Source of the DNA: Streptomyces sp. NRRL WC-3742
Lineage (GTDB): Bacteria; Actinomycetota; Actinomycetes; Streptomycetales; Streptomycetaceae
Assembly (NCBI RefSeq): GCF_000720635.1
Contig: NZ_JOCF01000034.1
Coordinates: 10,294-74,293 of the forward strand
Length of the DNA stretch: 64,000 nucleotides
Direction of reading: 5' to 3'
The position numbers were made by a program, and so were the translations under genes. Below the pieces are notes generated by a model. The model was not told where the DNA came from. It saw nothing but the letters and a program-made list of their open reading frames with translations, and ran no database searches. Of the stretch, positions 61,049-64,000 are shown piece by piece. Position 1 is the stretch's first letter. Every line of letters starts with the position of its first letter.

Positions 61049-61687
61049 ATGACCGAGACCGTCGCCGGCGTCCGCATCCCCGACAGCGCCCTGGCCCGCG
61101 AGGCCACCGAACTGGTACGGGACGCCGCCACGCCGCTGCTGTTCGACCACTCGCGCCGGGTGTTCCTGTTCGGCGCCCTGCGCGGCGCCGAACAGGGACT
61201 CGCCTACGACCCCGAACTCCTCTACGTCGGCGCGATGTTCCACGACCTGGGCCTGACCGGGCGCTACGCCCGTACCGACCAGCGGTTCGAGCTCGACGGC
61301 GCCGACGAGGCCCGCCGCTTCCTCGAGGCGCACGGCCTCGGCGGCGAGCCCGCCGACCGCGTCTGGGCGGCCATCGCCCTGCACACCACCCCCGAGATCC
61401 CGCTGCACATGGCGCCGGAGATCGCCCTCGTGTCCCGGGGCGTGGAGCTGGACGTGCTGGGCCTCGGCTACGACGCCCTCACCGAGGAGCAGCGCGCGGC
61501 CGTGGTCGCCGCCCATCCGCGCCCGGACTTCAAGAACCGGATCCTGGCCGCGTTCACGGCGGGTGTCTCGGGCCGCCCGGACACGACCTTCGGCAATGTG
61601 AAGGCGGATGTGCTCGCCCACTTCGTCCCCGGGTTCGTGCGCGGGGACTTCGTCGAGGTGATCAAGGGGTCGGCCTGGCCGTCCTGA
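61049..61687 (+). CDS. HD-domain metal-dependent hydrolase (cyanamide hydratase-like)
   Basis: 212 residues; GGAAAGGA precedes the ATG. Metal site: His in 'LLFDHSRRVFLFGAL', His-Asp in 'VGAMFHDLGLTGRY', 'IALHTTPEIPLHM' and a later Asp. This pattern resembles the HD proteins related to fungal cyanamide hydratase, with nitrile- or phosphate-hydrolysing members. The divergent GlxA-type regulator suggests control by an amide- or nitrile-like compound; that link is inference. Confidence 0.82.
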   Translation: MTETVAGVRIPDSALAREATELVRDAATPLLFDHSRRVFLFGALRGAEQGLAYDPELLYVGAMFHDLGLTGRYARTDQRFELDGADEARRFLEAHGLGGEPADRVWAAIALHTTPEIPLHMAPEIALVSRGVELDVLGLGYDALTEEQRAAVVAAHPRPDFKNRILAAFTAGVSGRPDTTFGNVKADVLAHFVPGFVRGDFVEVIKGSAWPS

Positions 61688-61724
61688 CCGCTTTCCGGCT
61701 TCGGCTTTCCGGTTTCCGGCCTTC

Positions 61725-62969
61725 TCAGGCCAGGTCGCGCAGGCGGCGGATCGGGCTGGCGAGGAGGATGGCCGGGCTCGCGACCCCGGCCACGGCGACC
61801 AGCAGCAGCGCCGTCCGGGTGCCGAACGCCTCGGCGGCGGCCCCGGCGGCGACGGCGCCGACCGGGATGGCGCCCCAGGAGACGAACCGTACGGTCGCGA
61901 CCACCCGGGAGAGCAGCTCCGGCGGGGTGTGCGCCATGCGGTGGGTGCGGGTGACGATCGCGGTCACCACCACGCCGCCGGAGAACCCGGCGTTGCCGAG
62001 GGCGAAGACCAGCGTGGCCCAGCCGGAGCCGGCCTGCGGCAGGAGCAGCAGGAAGGCGGTCGCGACGACCGCGGCCCCGCACAGCGCGCGGGCGCTGCCG
62101 TACCGCGACACCACGCGCGGGGTGAGGGCGGCGCCGATGACGCTGCCCAGCCCGCCGGTGGCCATCAGCGCGCCGACCGCGGCCGCGGGCGCGTCGAGGG
62201 TGCGGACCAGGAACACCGGGGTGAGCGCCATCAGCCCGCCGCAGACGAAGTTCACGGCGGTGGCGTCCGCCACGCAGGGCCTGATCACCGGGTGCCCGGT
62301 GACGAACCGCCAGCCCTCGCGGACCTGTTCGCGCATGCCCGGGCGGTCCTCGGAGCGCCTCTGGCGCTCGCCGGACGGCAGGCTGCTGAGGAGGGCGGCC
62401 GAGGCGACGTAGCTCACCGCGTCGAGCAGCATCGAGGCCGCGCCGCCGACGAGTTGGACCAGCACGCCGCCCAGCGACGGCCCGGCCGTCTCGGTCGCGG
62501 CGACGCTGCCGGACATCAGGCTGTTGCGGGCGGTGAGCTGCTCCTTGGGGACGATCGAGGGCAGGAAGGTCATGTTGCCCACGTCGAACAGGACGCTCGC
62601 GAAGCCCACCACCAGCGCCACGACGACCAGTTGGGGAAGGGTGAGCACGTCGAACGCCGCCGCGAGCGGCACCGAGGCGACGGCGGCGGCGCGGATCAGG
62701 TCCATCGTCACCTGCGTGCCGCGCAGGGGCATCCGCTGCACGAGCACGCCGGCGGGCAGCCCGAGCACCAGCCAGGCGACGTAGGAGGCGGCCGTGATCA
62801 GGCCCACCTCGATCGCCGAGGCGTGCAGGGTGACCACGGCGACCAGCGGCAGGGCCACCGCCGTCACCTGGTCGCCGAGGCGGGTGACCGTGGAGGCCGC
62901 CCAGTAGCGCCAGAACACCCCCGTGTCCTCGCTCCGTGCCTGATCCTCGCGTTCCGCAACCGTCGTCAC
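61725..62969 (-). CDS. MFS transporter (MFS_3/enterobactin exporter-like)
   Basis: 414 residues. Two in-frame GTGs lie close together; the second was chosen because GGAGG is seven bases upstream of it but only two from the first. Twelve hydrophobic segments; 'FWRYWAASTVTRLGDQVTAV' and 'SVLFDVGNMTFLPSIVPKEQ', 'NSLMSGSVAATETAGPSLGG' are typical of the MFS_3/EntS-like group of exporters. Divergent from an HxlR-peroxiredoxin regulator with an operator between. Confidence 0.88.
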   Translation of the reverse strand: MTTVAEREDQARSEDTGVFWRYWAASTVTRLGDQVTAVALPLVAVVTLHASAIEVGLITAASYVAWLVLGLPAGVLVQRMPLRGTQVTMDLIRAAAVASVPLAAAFDVLTLPQLVVVALVVGFASVLFDVGNMTFLPSIVPKEQLTARNSLMSGSVAATETAGPSLGGVLVQLVGGAASMLLDAVSYVASAALLSSLPSGERQRRSEDRPGMREQVREGWRFVTGHPVIRPCVADATAVNFVCGGLMALTPVFLVRTLDAPAAAVGALMATGGLGSVIGAALTPRVVSRYGSARALCGAAVVATAFLLLLPQAGSGWATLVFALGNAGFSGGVVVTAIVTRTHRMAHTPPELLSRVVATVRFVSWGAIPVGAVAAGAAAEAFGTRTALLLVAVAGVASPAILLASPIRRLRDLA

Positions 62970-62989
62970 GTCCACCCCTCCGTCGACGA

Positions 62990-63018
62990 GTAAGTTCCTT
63001 TTGGGAACTCACTATAAT
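62990..63018. promoter_or_regulatory. HxlR operator and -10 element
   Basis: GTAAGTTCC and GGAACTCAC (63004-63012) form a 9-bp inverted repeat with one mismatch around five bases. It abuts a consensus TATAAT at 63013-63018, which would place the transcript start close to the ATG at 63026, so the mRNA may be leaderless. Position fits repression of the divergent MFS and self-control. Confidence 0.65.
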
Positions 63019-63025
63019 GGTGATC

Positions 63026-63922
63026 ATGCGGCACACGGAAGCAGGCGACCCCGACTGCGCGATCTCGCAGGCCCTGAGCGTCGTCGGAGACACCTGGACC
63101 CTGCTGCTCCTGCGCGACGTCGCCGGGGGCACCCACCACTTCGACGCGCTGCAGAACGGGCTCGGCATCAGCCGCAAGGTGCTCACCGAACGCCTGAAAG
63201 GGCTGGTCGCGGACGAGGTCCTCGAGAAGCGGCTCTACCACCCGCACCCGCCGCGCTACGAGTACCACCTGACCGACCGCGGGCGCGGGCTGCTGCCCGT
63301 CCTCGTCGCCCTGCAGGACTGGGGCGGGCGGTACGTGCTGGGCGACGGGACGCTCACCGGCACCAGCACCGCCGACTCCGCGGAGACACGCCGCGTAATG
63401 GGCCTCGTCGGGCGACAGCTGCCGGAGCCGTCGCTTGCTTCCGTCTCGGGCTCGCCGGTCGACGCCGTCTCGGGCGCGCACGCCTGGACCGTCCTCTACT
63501 GCTACCCCGGGGCCTTCGCACCCGGCGGCCCCGGCGGCAACGGGCACCCGCCCGGATGGGGCGACATCCCCGGCGCGGCCGGCTGCACCCTGGAGTCCTG
63601 CACCTACCGGGACCGCATGGACGAGTTCGCGGCCCGCGACGCGGCCGTGTACGGCGTCAGCACCCAGCGCCCCGACCAGCTCGGCGCCTTCGCGGAACAC
63701 GCCCGCCTGCCGTTCCCGCTGCTCTCCGACGCCGCGCTCGAACTCGCCGCCGCGCTACGCCTGCCGACCTTCCGCGCCTCGGGCGTCGACCGCCTCAAGC
63801 GCCTCACCCTGATCCTGGACGCCGGCCGCACCATCCGCGGCGTCCTCTACCCCATCCCCGACCCAGCCGGCTCCGTCGAGGACGCCCTCGCCCTCCTCGA
63901 CAGGCTGACCCCCGCTGGGTGA
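63026..63922 (+). CDS. HxlR-type regulator fused to a peroxiredoxin-like domain
   Basis: 298 residues; ATG at 63026 preferred because TATAAT ends eight bases upstream (an ATG at 63017 overlaps it). Residues about 1-110 are an HxlR winged helix ('DCAISQALSVVGDTWTLLLL', 'LGISRKVLTERLKGLVADEV', 'YEYHLTDRGRGLLPVL'). Residues about 150-298 look like a PrxQ/AhpC-type peroxiredoxin: 'WTVLYCYPGAF', 'GCTLESCTYRDRMDEF' with the T-x-x-C peroxidatic motif, and 'LPFPLLSD'. The fusion suggests a peroxide- or disulfide-sensing repressor. Confidence 0.85.
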   Translation: MRHTEAGDPDCAISQALSVVGDTWTLLLLRDVAGGTHHFDALQNGLGISRKVLTERLKGLVADEVLEKRLYHPHPPRYEYHLTDRGRGLLPVLVALQDWGGRYVLGDGTLTGTSTADSAETRRVMGLVGRQLPEPSLASVSGSPVDAVSGAHAWTVLYCYPGAFAPGGPGGNGHPPGWGDIPGAAGCTLESCTYRDRMDEFAARDAAVYGVSTQRPDQLGAFAEHARLPFPLLSDAALELAAALRLPTFRASGVDRLKRLTLILDAGRTIRGVLYPIPDPAGSVEDALALLDRLTPAG

Positions 63923-64000
63923 CCCCCGCGCATCATCCCCCCTGCTGCGAACGCCCACCACCGTTCCCCACCATCCGCCCCCCACCCGCCTCCCGGCGGG

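Noticed and set aside
61725..62975. Start of the MFS gene at the first GTG (62975)
   Set aside because: GGAGG is only two bases from that GTG; the next in-frame GTG at 62969 has proper spacing.
63755..63985. Short minus-strand open frame at the right end
   Set aside because: Antisense to the HxlR-peroxiredoxin gene, no ribosome site, no recognisable protein; the last 78 bases show nothing else.

Overview
The window is very GC-rich, uses many GTG starts and 4-bp ATGA/GTGA gene overlaps, and carries typical actinomycete families (NnaR-type regulator, FurA-KatG, SodF with a Nur-type box, leaderless-looking promoters, LanM lanthipeptide genes). It is best read as chromosome of a Streptomyces or Kitasatospora relative. 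No tRNA, rRNA, transposase or CRISPR array was seen. All calls come from reading the sequence; no database was searched.

Layout. 1-4.1 kb: the end of a repeat (propeller-like) protein, a membrane protein, a Ser/Thr kinase fused to a lipoyl-like domain, and a TetR regulator divergent from an alpha/beta hydrolase. 4.1-9.1 kb: a 1,662-residue secreted protein joining a ricin-A-like ribosome-inactivating domain, four hemopexin repeats, a ricin-B-type lectin, a GH18 chitinase and chitin-binding modules. This is the most striking gene in the window. 9.2-19.2 kb: nitrate assimilation (CbiX-like chelatase, NnaR, NasA, a flavoprotein interrupted by a palindromic element, NirB, NirD, NarK-like transporter). 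19.3-27.4 kb: mixed genes, including membrane proteins, an esterase, a universal stress protein, a PLP decarboxylase with a small peptide gene, a lipoprotein and a degenerate nicotinamidase homologue.

27.7-35.9 kb: alpha-galactoside use (ABC uptake, melibiase, DeoR regulator, galT, galK): imported sugar is cut to galactose and fed into the Leloir pathway; galE is not here. 36.0-40.7 kb: an Rrf2 regulator and MFS exporter with paired 17-bp palindromes between them, then furA divergent from katG. 40.8-46.9 kb: a two-component system divergent from an ABC/FtsX-type transporter, then an unknown protein. 46.98-47.05 kb: four copies of the same 17-bp palindrome unit. 47.9-53.9 kb: a class II lanthipeptide cluster (two precursors, LanM, exporter).

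53.9-64 kb: dienelactone hydrolase, a DUF5990-like protein, an M9 collagenase, sodF, a family 2 glycosyltransferase, a GlxA-type regulator divergent from an HD-domain protein, and an MFS transporter divergent from an HxlR-peroxiredoxin fusion. A recurrent oddity is short tandem repeats of 9-19 bp, often in frame at the N-termini of operon genes (nasA, nirB, melibiase, ABC ATPase, lanthipeptide exporter) or at gene 3' ends.
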